Below are positions 17,329 through 25,883 of a stretch of DNA of 64,000 bases, piece by piece. The notes below the pieces were generated by a model. That model did not search any database. It saw only the letters and a program-made list of their open reading frames with translations, and was not told where the DNA came from. The stretch's first letter is position 1, and every line of letters starts with the position of its first letter. A program made the translations under genes and the position numbers. This DNA comes from Sphingopyxis chilensis (lineage in GTDB: Bacteria > Pseudomonadota > Alphaproteobacteria > Sphingomonadales > Sphingomonadaceae). Where the stretch lies: NCBI RefSeq assembly GCF_035930445.1, contig NZ_CP142394.1, positions 3,888,560 to 3,952,559 on the forward strand, read 5' to 3'.

Positions 17329-19286
17329 CAGAAACGCCCCCTTATGCCGGCATAGATGCTGCGGCCGAGCGAGCCATAGCGGTAGGCCGTCATATAATGC
17401 TCGGCGAAGATATTTTCGGCACGCGCGAACAGCTTCACCGCGTCGGACAGTGCAACTTCTGCGCGCAGGTCGACGAGCGTATAGCCACCCAGCCGCTGGG
17501 CGTTGCTCGCATTGTCATAGCTCTTGCCCGACCAGCGCAGCGCCGCGCCGAGTTCGAGCCCGAAGCCGAAGCCATAACTTGCCGATGCATTGGCGGTATA
17601 GCGCGGGCGGCGCGGCAGCCAATTGCCGAAATTGGCGCCCGCCGAACGATCCTCGGAGGCTATCCAGCTATAATTGCCGTCCACCGTCAGCGCGCCGAGG
17701 GTGAGCGCCGCGGAGCCTTCGACGCCATGCGCTTCGCTGCGCGCGACGTTGAGATAATATCCGAAGCGCGGGGTGGGCGGGTTGATGCCGGGAACCGTGC
17801 AGAGCGGATCGGTCGAGGGCGTCGAACAGCCATTGTAGATGATCTGGTTCGTCGTCGTGCGATCGAACCAGATCGCGCCGACGACGAGTTTGCGGCCCAG
17901 AAGATGCTGTTCGATCCCGGCTTCCCAGCCGTGCGCTTCCTCGGGGTCGAGCCCGACATTCCCATATTCGCTGAACAGCTGGTAAAGCCCCGGCGCCTTG
18001 AACCCCTCGCCATAGCTCGCGCGCAGCACCGTGCCCGTCGAAAGGCGCCACACGCCACCCGCCGCGAACAGCGTCTGCCCGCCGTAGCGATCATGATCGT
18101 CGTAACGGACGCCGCCGTTGAGCGTCAGCCCGTCAACCGGCTCGACGCCGAGCTGGCCATAGACGCTCGTGATCTCGGCCTTGCCGCGCACGAAATCGGG
18201 GAGCGGGGTTCCAAGCGATGCCGAGGGCGAGCGGCTGCGAAAGTCCGAGCGTTCGTTTTCGACCCCGAAAATCGCGGTGATGCGGGCGCTGACGTCGAAG
18301 CTACCCTGATATTCCCAGCGCTTGTTCGCGCCGTCGGCCTCGAAACTGCGCGGCCGCGCGCGGTCAGGGTTGAAATTGTCGCGGTTCGTGTCGGTATAGG
18401 CAAAAGCGATCCGGTTGCGGAATCGCCCGCCGGCAAGGTCGAAATTCAGCCCCGCATAGCCGACGAATTCCTTGTTCAGCCCATAGTCGTTGCTATCGGT
18501 GTTGAAGCCGTCGAATTCGACCCGGCCGCTCGAATAAGTGCCGTGCACTTCGGCGCTGACATTGTCGGCGAGCGCCAGTTCGGCGCGGCCCGAGGCATTG
18601 CTGTTGCGATAGCCGTCGCGCTCGGTGCCGCCGAACGCCTCGGCGTGCGACGAAATGCCGTCGGTGGTGAAACGCTGGCCGCCGAGGCGCCAGCTGAGTG
18701 GCCCCGTTCGCCCGCCGACCGCGGCGCGCGCGCTGACGGTCTGGCGCGACCCAGCCTCGAGGTCGAAGCTGCCTTCGAGCGCCTTTTCGGGCGAGGCGGT
18801 GACGATATTGACGACCCCGCCGATCGCCTGGCTGCCCCATAGGATCGACTGTGGCCCGCGCAGCACCTCGATCCGCGAAATATCGCCCGCCAGCAAATTG
18901 GTGAAGTTGAAGCCGCCGCCGGTCGATGATGGATCGTTGAGCTTCACCCCGTCGATGACGACGACGCTATGCTCGGACTCGGCGCCGCGGATGCGCAGCG
19001 AGGTCGACGTGCCATAGCCGCCGTTGCGCGAGATGCTGATACCCGGCGTGCGGAGCAGCAATTCGGTGACGCCGATATCCTGCGCGCGGTCGATCGCTTC
19101 CTTGTCGAGCACGGTTATCGACGACGGCACTTCGTCGAGCGCCAGCGGCGCGCGCGTCGCGGTGACGATGATGCTGTCGCCGTCGGCGGCGACGGCGTGT
19201 GCGGAGGGTGCGTCCTCGGCGGCCGCGGCGGAGGAGGCCGCGACGGCGGCAAGGCAGATCGAACTTCGGAAAATAAATTTGAACAT
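17328..19286 (-). CDS. btuB: TonB-dependent cobalamin receptor (BtuB)
   Basis: A 652-residue outer-membrane receptor from the ATG at 19286, beginning with a signal peptide (MFKFIFRSSICLAAVAASSA). A TonB-box-like IIVTATR is followed by the plug domain (ITVLDKEAIDRAQDIGVTEL, SLRIRGAESEHSVVVIDGVK, EVLRGPQSILWGSQAIGGVV), then a beta-barrel ending in an aromatic residue (YAGIRGRF). The cobalamin riboswitch directly upstream and the B12 genes downstream identify its ligand as a corrinoid. It is the first gene of the operon. The longer reading from 19394 runs through the leader and is rejected. Confidence 0.93.
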   Translation of the reverse strand: MFKFIFRSSICLAAVAASSAAAAEDAPSAHAVAADGDSIIVTATRAPLALDEVPSSITVLDKEAIDRAQDIGVTELLLRTPGISISRNGGYGTSTSLRIRGAESEHSVVVIDGVKLNDPSSTGGGFNFTNLLAGDISRIEVLRGPQSILWGSQAIGGVVNIVTASPEKALEGSFDLEAGSRQTVSARAAVGGRTGPLSWRLGGQRFTTDGISSHAEAFGGTERDGYRNSNASGRAELALADNVSAEVHGTYSSGRVEFDGFNTDSNDYGLNKEFVGYAGLNFDLAGGRFRNRIAFAYTDTNRDNFNPDRARPRSFEADGANKRWEYQGSFDVSARITAIFGVENERSDFRSRSPSASLGTPLPDFVRGKAEITSVYGQLGVEPVDGLTLNGGVRYDDHDRYGGQTLFAAGGVWRLSTGTVLRASYGEGFKAPGLYQLFSEYGNVGLDPEEAHGWEAGIEQHLLGRKLVVGAIWFDRTTTNQIIYNGCSTPSTDPLCTVPGINPPTPRFGYYLNVARSEAHGVEGSAALTLGALTVDGNYSWIASEDRSAGANFGNWLPRRPRYTANASASYGFGFGLELGAALRWSGKSYDNASNAQRLGGYTLVDLRAEVALSDAVKLFARAENIFAEHYMTAYRYGSLGRSIYAGIRGRF

Positions 19287-19291
19287 ATAAT

Positions 19292-19371
19292 CAACCCATC
19301 GACAATGCCGCCCGCGCGCGCGGGCTCGATGGGTTGTCCTTTGGGGACGCACGACATCGAGCCCGCGCGCG
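19292..19371 (-). promoter_or_regulatory. Competing hairpins between riboswitch and btuB (expression platform)
   Basis: On the minus strand, arm A (19371-19355) pairs perfectly over 17 bp with arm B (19331-19315). An overlapping part of B (19336-19326) pairs perfectly over 11 bp with arm C (19302-19292), which lies just before the btuB ATG at 19286 and would cover its ribosome site. A:B and B:C share 19326-19331 and cannot both form. There is no T-run, so control is more likely at translation start than by termination. Confidence 0.6.
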
Positions 19372-19439
19372 AACGCGGCCAAGCTTGTCGTCATGCGGGT
19401 TCACCCCCGTCCGCCCGGCACACCCTGTCCGGTCGAAAG

Positions 19440-19610
19440 ACGACGGCGACGGGCAGGTCTCCTGGCTTGCGGGTCAGCGCCGGTCGGCCGCCTTCTCGGG
19501 ACTGAAAGTCCCAATGGCATGTGGCCGATGGCTCGCCGCGTACAGTTGCAGGGGCAGCCGGGGTTTTCCCGTTCCCTCTTAGTCCCCGTCGCCGAGGAAC
19601 CTGTCGCTTG
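19440..19610 (-). ncRNA. Cobalamin riboswitch
   Basis: Read on the minus strand, the region contains the conserved AdoCbl riboswitch blocks in order: GAGGGAA (near 19582), CCCTGCAACTGTA (near 19548), GCCA followed by a variable loop (near 19515), GAAGGCGG (near 19490), then ACCCGCAAGCCAGGAGACC (near 19470). It lies about 150 nt upstream of btuB and should repress the whole nine-gene operon when B12 is plentiful. Boundaries are approximate. Confidence 0.95.
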
Positions 19611-19618
19611 CCGCGGCC

Positions 19619-19646
19619 GTTAGCCGGTTTTGGCGGCCGCGGTCAA
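19619..19646 (-). promoter_or_regulatory. Candidate sigma-70 promoter of the B12 operon
   Basis: On the minus strand TTGACC (19646-19641) is followed after 16 bases by GCTAAC (19624-19619), which would place the transcript start just ahead of the riboswitch. The -10 match is weak (3 of 6), so this is only a candidate. Confidence 0.3.
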
Positions 19647-19672
19647 TCGCCGCGACGGGAGCGCGCGATCGG

Positions 19673-21133
19673 TCAGAACAGCCCTGGCAATTCCCGCTGC
19701 GCCGCGCTCGGGCGCTCGGGCACCAGCATCGCGGGGGCCGCGGGCACCAGCATCCGGCTGCTGCGCGCCGCCGCGCCGGCACTCGCATCGGCGATCCGGG
19801 TCGGGCAGGCGTTGCCGGCGAGGAAGTCGATCGCGGCGCGGATCGACGCCTCGCGCGGGTCGCCGAGCGGGAGCGTCAGATCATCGTTCGCGGCGCAGCT
19901 GTTCGCGATCTTCGGTGCGAGCCCGTCATAATAATCGCTCTGTCCTGCGGCATTGCCCGTGGCGAATGCGACCACGCGCATGCGGTCGTCGCATTCGGCC
20001 TTGTCGAGCGCGATCTGGCCGACCGGCTTGCCATAGGTGTTGCTGCCGACGAGCGTCATGTCGGCGCCGAGATAGGGCAGCATCGAATTGATCACCAGCT
20101 CGCTGGCCGAGGCGGTCGATCCGGTTCCGATGAAGGCGATGCGCGTCGGCGCGATCGATTGCGCGACCGGCGCGAAGCGATGCTCGTCGTCCTCGCTCGA
20201 CTTACTGCTGCGAAAGCGCGTCTGCGAAAAGAGCTGGCCGGCGCGCCCCGCGCCCATCAGGTCGCCCATAAGATTGGCCGTCGAAACCAGACCGCCGCCA
20301 TTATAGCGGAAATCGATGATGATGTCGGTGACGCCCTGCGCGCGGAAATCGGCGAAGGCATTGGTCAGCTGGCCGTCGGCCGACGAGATGAAGCTGCGCA
20401 GGTTGAGATAGCCATAGCTCCGCCCGCCCTCGGTGATGACCTTGGCGCCATAGCGGTCCGAAACCGGGTCGAGCGAATAATCGGCCTTGGCGACGGTGAC
20501 GTCGCGCGTGCCGGCCGCGTCGGTGATGCGCAGCACGCGGCTCACCCCCGGATCGTTCGGGCCGAGCGCATCGGCCAGTCCCGCCGTCCCTTCGGCGGCG
20601 ACGATGCTCGCAACGCTCCGCACATTGCCGCTGTTGGTGCCGATCCCGACGATCGCGGTGCCGCGGTCGATCCCCGCAGCAAAGGCCGGCGCGCCCTCAT
20701 AGGCTTCGGCGATGACGACGCGCTGACCCGCCGCGTCATAGGCCATGAGCACGCCGAACCCCGCGCTCGATCCGCTGGAAAAGAAGGCGTTCTCCTCGGC
20801 GATCGAGGTGATGTAGGTGAAGAAACGGTCCTTGTTCAGCGCCCGCGCTGGGGCAACCAGCGCGTCGATATAGGATTGGACGTCGCTGTAGCTGCCGGGA
20901 TTGACGCCGCTCGCGACGTCGCCCGGGAACAGATACCATTCGTCGATCACTGCCTTGGCAAAGCTCTGGCGCGAGGCGAGCGCACAATTCGGCGTCGGGG
21001 TCGGCGTGGGGCTGGGCGTCGGGGTGACCGTGACCGGATTGCTACCCAATGTCCCGCCGTCGCCGCCGCCGCACGATGCCAGCATCAGCGCCGCCAGCGT
21101 TACAGCCGCCACCGACTGCCTCGTCTTGCCCAT
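19673..21133 (-). CDS. S41-family C-terminal processing protease, lipoprotein
   Basis: A 486-residue protein from the ATG at 21133. The lipobox LMLASC is followed by a Gly-rich stretch and a TPTPSPTPTPTP spacer that lifts the enzyme off the membrane. A PDZ-like region (EAYEGAPAFAAGIDRGTAIV) precedes the S41 fold, with RYNGGG, the nucleophile Ser in GTGSTASASELVINS and the general-base Lys in NTYGKPVGQ. It probably degrades or trims periplasmic proteins. It is on the same strand as btuB but ends before the riboswitch, so it is a separate unit. Confidence 0.88.
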   Translation of the reverse strand: MGKTRQSVAAVTLAALMLASCGGGDGGTLGSNPVTVTPTPSPTPTPTPNCALASRQSFAKAVIDEWYLFPGDVASGVNPGSYSDVQSYIDALVAPARALNKDRFFTYITSIAEENAFFSSGSSAGFGVLMAYDAAGQRVVIAEAYEGAPAFAAGIDRGTAIVGIGTNSGNVRSVASIVAAEGTAGLADALGPNDPGVSRVLRITDAAGTRDVTVAKADYSLDPVSDRYGAKVITEGGRSYGYLNLRSFISSADGQLTNAFADFRAQGVTDIIIDFRYNGGGLVSTANLMGDLMGAGRAGQLFSQTRFRSSKSSEDDEHRFAPVAQSIAPTRIAFIGTGSTASASELVINSMLPYLGADMTLVGSNTYGKPVGQIALDKAECDDRMRVVAFATGNAAGQSDYYDGLAPKIANSCAANDDLTLPLGDPREASIRAAIDFLAGNACPTRIADASAGAAARSSRMLVPAAPAMLVPERPSAAQRELPGLF

Positions 21134-21167
21134 CAAAATTCTCCCCCCGGTTCGACCCATTCCCCGA

Positions 21168-21884
21168 TTAATCCGTCTCGGTCTCCGTGGCATCGCTGCG
21201 CCCCTTGAACCCCTGGGCGATGACATAAAGTTCGGGCGACCCCTTGCGGCTCGCGGGCGGCTTGGCGTGCTTTACCGTTGAAAAGTGTCGCTTTAGTAAA
21301 GTCAACAATTCGCGATCGGCGCCGCCCGCGAACACTTTCGCCACGAAAACGCCGCCGGGCAGCAAATTCTGCACCGCGAAATCGGCGGCGGTCTCGGCGA
21401 GGCCGATCGTGCGCAGATGGTCGGTCTGCGGGTGGCCGACGGTGTTCGCCGCCATATCCGAAATCACGAGGTCGGGGGCGGAGCCGAGCGCCTCGATCAG
21501 CGCATCGGGGGCGGCATCGTCCATGAAATCCATCTCGAGGATTTCGACCCCTTCGATCGGCTCGCAATGGAGCAGGTCGATCCCGGCGACGCGCGCGCGC
21601 GGGTTCGCCTTGCGCACGACCTGCGACCAGCCGCCGGGCGTGATGCCCAGGTCGACGACCGCGCGCGATTTCTTGAGGAAGCCGAATTTCTCGTCGAGTT
21701 CGATCAGCTTGTACGCGGCGCGCGAGCGATAGCCTTCGGCCTGCGCGCGGCGCACATAGGGATCGTTGAGCTGGCGTTGCAGCCAGCGCGTCGACGACAC
21801 GCTGCGCCGCTTTGCGGTCTTCACGCGGACGTGCAGGCCACCGCGCCCCCCCGATCCCTTGGCGCCCCCCTTTCCGCCGCTCAT
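21168..21884 (-). CDS. rlmE: 23S rRNA 2'-O-methyltransferase RlmE (FtsJ/RrmJ)
   Basis: A 238-residue SAM methyltransferase for U2552 of 23S rRNA. The N-terminus is Gly/Lys-rich, then SRAAYKLIELDEKFGFLK (catalytic Lys), VVDLGITPGGWSQV (SAM loop), LVISDMAANTVGH (catalytic Asp) and VFAGGADRELLTLLKRHF. The K-D-K-E tetrad region is intact and length is normal. It overlaps the ppx stop by 4 bp, an arrangement common in this group. Confidence 0.94.
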   Translation of the reverse strand: MSGGKGGAKGSGGRGGLHVRVKTAKRRSVSSTRWLQRQLNDPYVRRAQAEGYRSRAAYKLIELDEKFGFLKKSRAVVDLGITPGGWSQVVRKANPRARVAGIDLLHCEPIEGVEILEMDFMDDAAPDALIEALGSAPDLVISDMAANTVGHPQTDHLRTIGLAETAADFAVQNLLPGGVFVAKVFAGGADRELLTLLKRHFSTVKHAKPPASRKGSPELYVIAQGFKGRSDATETETD

Positions 21885-22969
21885 TTGCGATACTCGCGGC
21901 GCGTGACGGGAATGTCGCGCCCCTGCATCGCGAGACAGCGTAAAATGCCTTCGCGGATACCGCGGTCAGCGACGCCGACGCGCGCGGCGGGCCACAGGTC
22001 GATGATGCTTTCGAGGATCGCGCAGCCGGCGACGACCAGATCGGCGCGCTCGCGGCCGATGCAGGCGATTTCGGCGCGGTCGGCGATGCTCGCGTCGGCA
22101 AGGCGGCGGCTGATGTCGCGCATCGCGTCGGCGGGAACGACAAGGCCATCGACCGCGCGCCGGTCGTAGCGCGGCAGGTTCAGGAAGACGCTCGCGAGCG
22201 TCGTCACGGTGCCGCTGGTGCCGAGCAGGCGCAGCGGCTGGCCGGTGAAGCGTTCGGCGCGCGCCGCAAATCCGGCAAAGGCTTCGCGCGTCACCTCGCG
22301 CATATGCGCATAGGCCGCCTGGCGCCCCGCCAGGCTGTCGTCGGGCAGGGGGGCGTGCTCGGTCAGCGACACGACGCCCCACGGCACGCTGATCCAGTCG
22401 TGGATCTGCACGTCATGGTCGGACACATCGACGTGCATCAACTCGGTCGATCCGCCGCCGATGTCGAAGATCAGCGCCGGGCCTTCGCCGGGCTCCATCA
22501 GATTGTGGCAGCCCAGCACCGCGAGCCGGGCTTCCTCGGCGGCCGAAATGATGTCGAGGACGATCCCCGTCTCGCGGCGGACGCGTTCGGCCAGCTCTTC
22601 GCCGTTGCTCGCGCGGCGGCACGCCTCGGTCGCCACCGCGCGCGACAGCGAGACATGGCGGCGGCGCAGCTTGTCGGCGCAGATCGCCAGCGCGGCGACG
22701 GTGCGGTCCATCGCCGCGTCGCTGATCCGGCCGCTGCCGTGCAAACCTTCGCCCAGCCGGACGATGCGCGAAAAAGCGTCGATGACGACGAGCTCGCCAT
22801 TTTGCGGGCGCGCGATCAGGAGTCTGCAATTGTTGGTGCCAAGGTCGATCGCGGCATAGCTGCGCGACCGCGTGATCGGCACGGGGCGCGATTCGCCGCC
22901 CGCTTTTCGTCCTTTTGCCGCCGGGCCGGGCCGCGGCGGTCGCCGCGATGGCGCTGCCATTTGCCGCAT
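21881..22969 (-). CDS. ppx: Ppx/GppA exopolyphosphatase
   Basis: A 362-residue member of the actin-like Ppx/GppA family, hydrolysing inorganic polyphosphate or pppGpp. A basic Pro-rich N-terminus (about 40 residues) leads to the phosphate-binding YAAIDLGTNNCRLLIA and then LIFDIGGGSTELMHV. It lacks the long C-terminal domains of the E. coli enzyme. The ATG at 22969 is used; an upstream reading to 23083 adds 38 residues without a family match, and the ATG at 22960 is also possible. Coupled to rlmE by ATGA. Confidence 0.9.
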   Translation of the reverse strand: MRQMAAPSRRPPRPGPAAKGRKAGGESRPVPITRSRSYAAIDLGTNNCRLLIARPQNGELVVIDAFSRIVRLGEGLHGSGRISDAAMDRTVAALAICADKLRRRHVSLSRAVATEACRRASNGEELAERVRRETGIVLDIISAAEEARLAVLGCHNLMEPGEGPALIFDIGGGSTELMHVDVSDHDVQIHDWISVPWGVVSLTEHAPLPDDSLAGRQAAYAHMREVTREAFAGFAARAERFTGQPLRLLGTSGTVTTLASVFLNLPRYDRRAVDGLVVPADAMRDISRRLADASIADRAEIACIGRERADLVVAGCAILESIIDLWPAARVGVADRGIREGILRCLAMQGRDIPVTRREYRK

Positions 22970-23085
22970 GGCTATTATTACCTGTCTGCTCACGCGTCCG
23001 CAAAACCGCGAACGTGCACTTGGCGCAGAACCTAGGCTCCCCCCGCGATTATGGCAAGGCCCCGTCCAGGTGCCGGGGAACAAGG

Positions 23086-23116
23086 AAAACCCCGCCCGGC
23101 ACGGGGCCGGACGGGG
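23086..23116 (-). terminator. Intrinsic terminator of the glycine-zipper gene
   Basis: On the minus strand a GC-rich stem (arms 23116-23107 and 23099-23090, one mismatch) with a seven-base loop is followed by TTTT (23089-23086). It lies 40 bp after the stop at 23156. Confidence 0.7.
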
Positions 23117-23155
23117 GAAGTGGGAGAGGAAGTTATTGGGGGTCGGGCCTGCCTC

Positions 23156-23557
23156 TTAACGGCAGCCGTCGTTCCCCTTGTCGATCGCGCGGCCGGCGAT
23201 GGCGCCGACGGCGCCGCCGATGATCGTGCCGACCGTGCGGTCGCCGCGACCGGCGATTTCATGACCGGCTAGGCCGCCGGCGATCGCGCCGATGATCGTC
23301 CCGCCGGTGCCCTTGTCGCACTGGCGATAGTTGCGACGATCGCCGCGGTAATAATTGCGGTTGTTGCGGTAATCGCGGCGGTTGTCGCGGCGATAATCGC
23401 GGCGGTCATAGCGACGGTCGTCGCGGTCATAACCGCTGTAATAGCTCGAATAGCCGTCGCGGTCGTAATAGCCGTTCTGCGCCGCGGCGGGTGCTGCCAG
23501 GCCCAGCGTCGCGGTGGACATCAGGGCGGCGATCGAGAGGGTCACCATCTTTTTCAT
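23156..23557 (-). CDS. Glycine-zipper 2TM-domain protein with Arg/Asp/Tyr-rich segment
   Basis: A 133-residue secreted or outer-membrane protein: signal peptide (MKKMVTLSIAALMSTATLGL, AAPAAAQ), then about 50 residues made almost only of Tyr, Arg, Asp and Asn (YDRDDRRYDRRDYRRD). The C-terminal glycine zipper is GGTIIGAIAGGLAGHEIAGR / TVGTIIGGAVGAIAGRAI. AAGGAGAA precedes the ATG at 23557, which fixes the start over upstream in-frame options. Such proteins (Rickettsia 17-kDa antigen-like) sit in the envelope; the function is unknown. Confidence 0.85.
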   Translation of the reverse strand: MKKMVTLSIAALMSTATLGLAAPAAAQNGYYDRDGYSSYYSGYDRDDRRYDRRDYRRDNRRDYRNNRNYYRGDRRNYRQCDKGTGGTIIGAIAGGLAGHEIAGRGDRTVGTIIGGAVGAIAGRAIDKGNDGCR

Positions 23558-23720
23558 CGTCGTTCTCCTTCTTTCGTCGTTTGGCCCTTTGGGGCTGTGG
23601 TCGATGAAGGGGTTTTGCCCGATTCGCATTGAGCCAAGCCTGAACATCATTGTTGGCTGTTGTTCAGCTTTCCGCGCCGAAACGCTTCCCTTTCCCATGC
23701 GGGCACCCTAACCCGCCGCG

Positions 23721-24731
23721 ATGCGCCGCCTCCTTTACGCCGCCCTGGCCTTCGCCGCGCTCGGGCCGATGCCCGGAACCGTCCTGCGCTTTCCGCGCGT
23801 CGACTTGACCGAGAGCGCCGCCGCGCGCCCGCTACGCTTCACGGCGGAAGCGGGCGGCACGATGCGCTTCGTGCGCGGATGGCACCTCGTCAGCCCGCAC
23901 AGCCGCTTCGGTGGCTTCTCTGCGCTCGCGCGGACGGGGGCTGAGAGAGGGGTGGGCGGTTTCCAGCTGATCGGCGACAATGGCTATTGGACGCGGTTCA
24001 CGCTCGGTTCGCGCGGCGCGGTTTCCGACGTCCGGATTCGCGCGCTTCCTACCCCCGACGGGCGCCCGGCGCGCAAATCGACGGTCGATGCCGAAGCGAT
24101 GTTCGTCGATCGCGCCAGCGGAAAGAGCTGGATCGCGCTAGAAGGGATCAACCAGATCTGGCGGCTCGATCGCGGCCTTGCGGTCATCGAGGCGCGCCGC
24201 AAGCTCCCCCCGCCGCGCTGGCCCACGAACAGCGGGCCGGAAGCGATGGTGCGGCTCGCCGACGGGCGCACGCTCGTCTTTTCGGAGGACGCCGCCGACG
24301 ATCCGCGCGGGCGCGAGGCGCTGGTCTTTACCGGCGATCCGGCGGCGCCGGGGCCGAAGCCCTTTCGCTTCTTCTATGCGTCGGACGGGCGCGGCCTGGT
24401 CAGCGATGCCGCGCCGCTGCCCGACGGGCGCATCCTGCTCGTCCATCGGCGGCTTGGGTTCGATCCGGTGTTCACGACGATCATCGCAATCGCCGATCCC
24501 GCCGATATCCAGGAAGACGCCGTCCTTCGCGCGCGGACAATCGGCCGCGTGCCCTGGCCGCTCGCCGAAAATTATGAGGGTGCGGCCGTGTCGGTCGAAG
24601 GTGGCCGCACCTTTCTCTGGCTCGTCGCCGACGATAATTTCAACGTCTGGCAGCGCAGCCTGCTGCTGCAGTTCGAATTGGTGGACCTTCCGCCGAAAAG
24701 GATGCCGGACAGCAAAAAGGCCGCGCAGTAA
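23721..24731 (+). CDS. Esterase-like phytase-family protein
   Basis: A 336-residue protein with a short hydrophobic N-terminus (RRLLYAALAFAALGPMPG) that may be a signal. The body matches the phytase-like esterase family (PF13449 type): GWHLVSPHSRFGGFSAL, DAEAMFVDRASGKSWIALEG, NSGPEAMVRLADGRTLVFSE and ENYEGAAVSVEGG, the repeated blades of a beta-propeller. Enzymatic activity in the family is poorly tested. It is divergent from the glycine-zipper gene and convergent with rpmB. Confidence 0.75.
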   Translation: MRRLLYAALAFAALGPMPGTVLRFPRVDLTESAAARPLRFTAEAGGTMRFVRGWHLVSPHSRFGGFSALARTGAERGVGGFQLIGDNGYWTRFTLGSRGAVSDVRIRALPTPDGRPARKSTVDAEAMFVDRASGKSWIALEGINQIWRLDRGLAVIEARRKLPPPRWPTNSGPEAMVRLADGRTLVFSEDAADDPRGREALVFTGDPAAPGPKPFRFFYASDGRGLVSDAAPLPDGRILLVHRRLGFDPVFTTIIAIADPADIQEDAVLRARTIGRVPWPLAENYEGAAVSVEGGRTFLWLVADDNFNVWQRSLLLQFELVDLPPKRMPDSKKAAQ

Positions 24732-24766
24732 CCCGGCGGCCTGATTGCGTTCTTGGTGCCCCGAAA

Positions 24767-24784
24767 CGGTTCCGGCCGGAACCG
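24767..24784. terminator. Perfect 18-bp palindrome between convergent genes
   Basis: A perfect inverted repeat (cggttccgg / ccggaaccg) lies in the 69-bp gap between the stops of the esterase-like gene (24731) and rpmB (24801). It may terminate both transcripts; no T-run follows on either side. Confidence 0.4.
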
Positions 24785-24800
24785 CGCCGGATCAAAGCGC

Positions 24801-25094
24801 CTAAGCGGCCTTTTCGGCCAGCTTCTTCGCGACTTCCTTCTTCACCTTGCGCGCCGAAGCCGACAGCTGGTCGTCGCCGGCCTTGAGCAGCCAGTTGTCG
24901 AGGCCGCCATTATGCTCGACCGTGCGCAGGCCGTGGGTCGACACGCGCAGCTTTACGCCCTTGCCGAGGGCGTCCGACAGCAGCGTCACATTCTGCAGGT
25001 TGGGCAGGAAGGTGCGCTTGGTCTTGTTGTTGGCGTGGCTGACATTGTGGCCAACCTGGCGGCCCTTGCCGGTCAGTTCGCAGATGCGCGACAT
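24801..25094 (-). CDS. rpmB: Ribosomal protein L28
   Basis: A 97-residue protein beginning [20 protein letters not shown], then [20 protein letters not shown] and [20 protein letters not shown], the alphaproteobacterial L28 pattern with an Ala/Lys-rich tail. The ATG at 25094 is chosen over one six codons upstream because it gives the conserved N-terminus. A monocistronic ribosomal gene. Confidence 0.97.
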   Translation of the reverse strand: MSRICELTGKGRQVGHNVSHANNKTKRTFLPNLQNVTLLSDALGKGVKLRVSTHGLRTVEHNGGLDNWLLKAGDDQLSASARKVKKEVAKKLAEKAA

Positions 25095-25233
25095 CGTCTT
25101 CGTCCTCGTCAAAAAATTTCGGATCGGCGTCCGGGCACTTCCCGAGAAACGGGCAATGCAGAACCGGAGTGAGCCGGGAAAGGCGCGCGCTTATCGGCTT
25201 GCCGGAGATTCGTCAAGCGATTAGCGGGGGAAC

Positions 25234-25689
25234 ATGTCCCGTTTTCCGTTGCCCGAACCGATGCGCCGCGCGCTCGATCTCGCCCGTATCGCCGCCGAAT
25301 GGGGCGAAGTGCCCGTCGGCGCGGTGATCGTCAAGGATGGCGAGATCATCGCCGAGGGCCACAACCGCCCGCGCGAATCACACGATCCGACCGCGCACGC
25401 CGAAATCGTCGCGATTCGCATCGCGGCGGCGAAGCTCGGCAACGAACGGCTCGACGGGTGCGATCTCTATGTCACGCTCGAACCCTGCGCGATGTGCGCG
25501 GGCGCGATCGCGCATGCGCGAATCGCGCGGCTCTATTATGGCGCCGACGACCCGAAGGGCGGAGCGGTCGTCCACGGTCCGCGGACCTTCGCGCAGCCCA
25601 CGATCCACCATCGCCCCGAAATCTACGACGGCATCGGCGAAGCCGAGGCGGCGGCGCTGCTGAGGGACTTCTTCGCCGCGCGGCGTTAG
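25234..25689 (+). CDS. tadA: tRNA-specific adenosine deaminase TadA
   Basis: A 151-residue deaminase converting A34 to inosine in tRNA-Arg(ACG). Zinc and catalytic motifs are intact: HAE (in DPTAHAEIVAI) and PCAMC (in TLEPCAMCAGAIAHARI). The tail EAEAAALLRDFFAARR is typical. An AGCGGGGG stretch precedes the ATG. Single gene; 139 bp separate it from the divergent rpmB. Confidence 0.96.
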   Translation: MSRFPLPEPMRRALDLARIAAEWGEVPVGAVIVKDGEIIAEGHNRPRESHDPTAHAEIVAIRIAAAKLGNERLDGCDLYVTLEPCAMCAGAIAHARIARLYYGADDPKGGAVVHGPRTFAQPTIHHRPEIYDGIGEAEAAALLRDFFAARR

Positions 25690-25730
25690 CCGCGACGACG
25701 CCGGCTTTGGGGTGGGGAGCTGACCCTTGT

Positions 25731-25860
25731 GCACCCCGGCGAATGTCGGGGCCCAGTGCGTAAAAGCGCAACGCCAGCGCGGGAATTCTGGACCCCGGCT
25801 TTCGCCGGGGTACGGCTAACTCCGGTCGAATCCCGCCGCTCTCCCCCTTGGGGGGGGGGG
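25731..25860. repeat. Inverted pair of GC hairpins plus an 11-G run
   Basis: Two related hairpin sequences in opposite orientation (about 25732-25756 and 25787-25811, 21 of 25 matching after inversion) lie after tadA. The second is an 8-bp stem with a tttc loop (25792-25811). They are followed by a homopolymer of 11 G (25850-25860) set between C-rich and G-rich DNA. Such pairs resemble REP/BIME units. The run length may be a sequencing uncertainty. Confidence 0.6.
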
Positions 25861-25883
25861 CGGGGGGCGCCGCCCCAGCCGCA

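Noticed and set aside
19673..21133. The idea that the S41 protease belongs to the B12 operon
   Set aside because: It is on the same strand but ends upstream of the riboswitch and a candidate promoter, so it is not under riboswitch control.
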